NCBI GenBank assembly: GCA_023079485.1
Contig: CM041084.1
Location: 23,340,609-23,404,608, forward strand
Direction of reading: 5' to 3'
Length of the DNA: 64,000 bases
From: Archilochus colubris
Taxonomy: Eukaryota > Chordata > Aves > Apodiformes > Trochilidae
Part shown: positions 62,461 through 64,000 of the stretch, in pieces
How the letters are laid out: the number at the start of each line of letters is the position of its first letter
How positions within the stretch are numbered: position 1 is the first letter of the stretch
Program-made: the position numbers and the translations under genes
Notes under the pieces: model-generated
What the model was told of the DNA's origin: nothing
The model's database searches: none
The model's input: only the letters and a program-made list of their open reading frames with translations

Positions 62461-62625
62461 ACAAGATGGCTGAGGTGGAAAGGTACCTTTTGAGGGCAGC
62501 AGTTCCAACATCCCTGCTCCAGCAGGGTCACCCAGAGCTAACTGCCCAGGACCATGGGCAGACAGCTTCTGAATATCTCCAAGGATATTCACAGCCTCTC
62601 CAAGGCAACCTCTATCATTTGTTCA
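62461..62625 (-). mobile_element. Old CR1 LINE fragment, 3' end
   Basis: About 165 bp follow the CR1 3' consensus in reverse complement: gctgaggtggaaaggtacc, ttccaacatccctgctccag, cagggtcacccagagctaac, cccaggaccatgggcagac, gaatatctccaaggata and cctctccaaggcaacct. It is diverged, with no terminal 8-mer repeat left. Confidence 0.85.
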
Positions 62626-63055
62626 TGAAAACAAATGAATGAAAATAAATTGATTAAAAGAAAGACTTTGTTCTTAGTTCCTACCTGGACCTACAAACCC
62701 ACATCTCACTTGCCTGCTTCTTTCCCTCTACCTCTTCTTCTCTCTTGATTGATACTGATGTCTTAATGGTGCCAAGACAGAGGAAAAACTGTTTTAGTTA
62801 GCTTCACATTTAGTATAAAGATATTTGTTTCTTAGAGGGGCAACATTGGCTCCCACCACACAAAATAGCAATCTGTGCCTCTGGAGTCACAAATACAGCT
62901 CCAGGGAGTCGTGTGTGTCTCTGATGGAATCCAGAGCAGCTGGATCGATGCATAACAGTGAAACCTGAGGAGGACAATTCCAATTATCCCCATTTCTATG
63001 TCCCTATGCAGATCTATTGTGGAACAATTATTTTTAAAAAACCCAACAATATAGC

Positions 63056-63116
63056 ATAACAAAACCAAAACAAAACAAAAACAACTAAACAACAACAAAA
63101 ACCCCCAAAACCAAAC
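63056..63116 (+). repeat. CAAAA-type low-complexity tract
   Basis: About 60 bp are built from CAAAA, CCAAAA and AACAAC units, with no G until the end. It may be a decayed retroposon tail, but no body was recognised. Confidence 0.75.
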
Positions 63117-64000
63117 CAGCCTTGAAGTTGGTACCAAATAAATAATAAAAATATTTTGCTCTCTAGGCTCCCTCTCCTGGCTCTGGACTAGTAGTTTTCT
63201 ATTGGTACTGGAATAATATAACTTCTGTTAACTGAATGATGAATTCAGTGCACAAAAATAAAAACATGAAATATTGGGGAAATAGGAGAAATCTCATTTT
63301 AGCCCTACAGAAGACCAAAATCTGATAACCCAAGAAAAGTCTGGTATTTTTTATGTGTCATGTTAAAAGCAATTTAAAAAGAACAGGAGTGTTCTCCTAG
63401 TTATTAGAAAATGTACAATATGCTGTATGTTAGATGTGATGAATGTCATAGCTGTTATGCGTTAGATCCTGTAAATTAATAAACCAATATCCCTCTACAG
63501 CTCCTCTGATTCAGTCTTTATTAACAGTTGAACTGGGACAGAAATATTTCTGTATCTTAAATATGGCTTTTCCCACAGTGACTTCAGTAGACCATAACAA
63601 ACCATCTTGAAGCCTAGAAGATGAAAATCTGTTCTTTGAATTTGGAAAGAAATTTATTTTGATTGAAAAACATAATAATAACTATGAAACTAGTCAAATC
63701 AAAGAGGGAATGCCCCAGAGCCACAGCAGAGCAAAGGTGTGTATTTGACTTAGCTATGCCAATACATTTTGTTTCTCTGGTCATAAAAAAACCCACCCAG
63801 AAAAAAGGTGGTTGCTTGAGGAAAAATTAAGTTCTGGGTGAGACACTTCTCCTCACTCCCAAAGTTCTTCATATATGTACAGAAAGAGCTAGAGACTTCA
63901 TTTTTTTCCACTTAACATGGCAGCTAAAAGATCAAGCTTGCAGGTTTTTTTCCTTAGAAGCTCCTTCCCAGATTTGATAAATCTTAAAGTATATTAAAAA

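Larger units (their letters stand above)
55376..64000. other. Upstream intergenic DNA, no gene seen
   Basis: The segment holds two CR1 fragments (58.3 and 62.5 kb), the GGGAA array and a CAAAA tract. No exon, RNA gene or other transposon is recognised. Confidence 0.7.

Noticed and set aside
1..64000. Prokaryotic-type systems (CRISPR, operons, phage defence)
   Set aside because: The sequence is vertebrate: spliced CDK6 exons, CR1 LINEs and long AT-rich introns. No regularly spaced direct repeats with unique spacers were seen.

Overview
The window is vertebrate nuclear DNA, almost certainly avian. It has a vertebrate cell-cycle gene with large introns, several copies of the CR1 LINE (including the 8-bp terminal repeat typical of bird and reptile CR1), short solo LTRs with 6-bp target duplications, and no SINEs that I recognise. 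The order or species cannot be fixed from the sequence. Nothing resembles a prokaryotic system, an operon or a CRISPR array.

The only protein-coding gene I can support is CDK6 (cyclin-dependent kinase 6), on the minus strand and 3'-truncated by the window. From 5' to 3' in the gene it has: a CpG-island promoter (about 44.65-46.56 kb); a non-coding first exon ending in a consensus donor at 45598; an intron of about 2 kb; exon 2 with the start codon at 43327 and coding to 43095 (residues 1-77 plus two bases of codon 78); an intron of about 28.1 kb; exon 3 at 14984-14849 (end of codon 78 to residue 123); and at least 14.8 kb of intron 3 running off the left edge. The splice phases join to a continuous kinase reading frame. 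The remaining exons, with the HRD/DFG catalytic and activation segments, lie outside the window to the left.

From 46.8 to 64 kb is upstream intergenic DNA with no recognisable gene. It holds CR1 fragments, among them one well-preserved copy with 215 open codons of the reverse-transcriptase C-terminal region. It also has a 210-bp polypyrimidine tract and a 170-bp GGGAA/GGGAC satellite-like run.

The most interesting non-genic structure is a pair of related 315-325 bp elements, one in intron 3 and one in intron 2. Each has TG...CA ends and a perfect but different 6-bp target-site duplication. I read these as solo LTRs of a class II (ERVK-like) endogenous retrovirus. On the strand sense to CDK6 both keep a TATA-like box and, just downstream, two small hairpins whose stems are unchanged between copies while the loops differ. 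Most other long open frames here are chance or low-complexity frames and are not annotated as genes.
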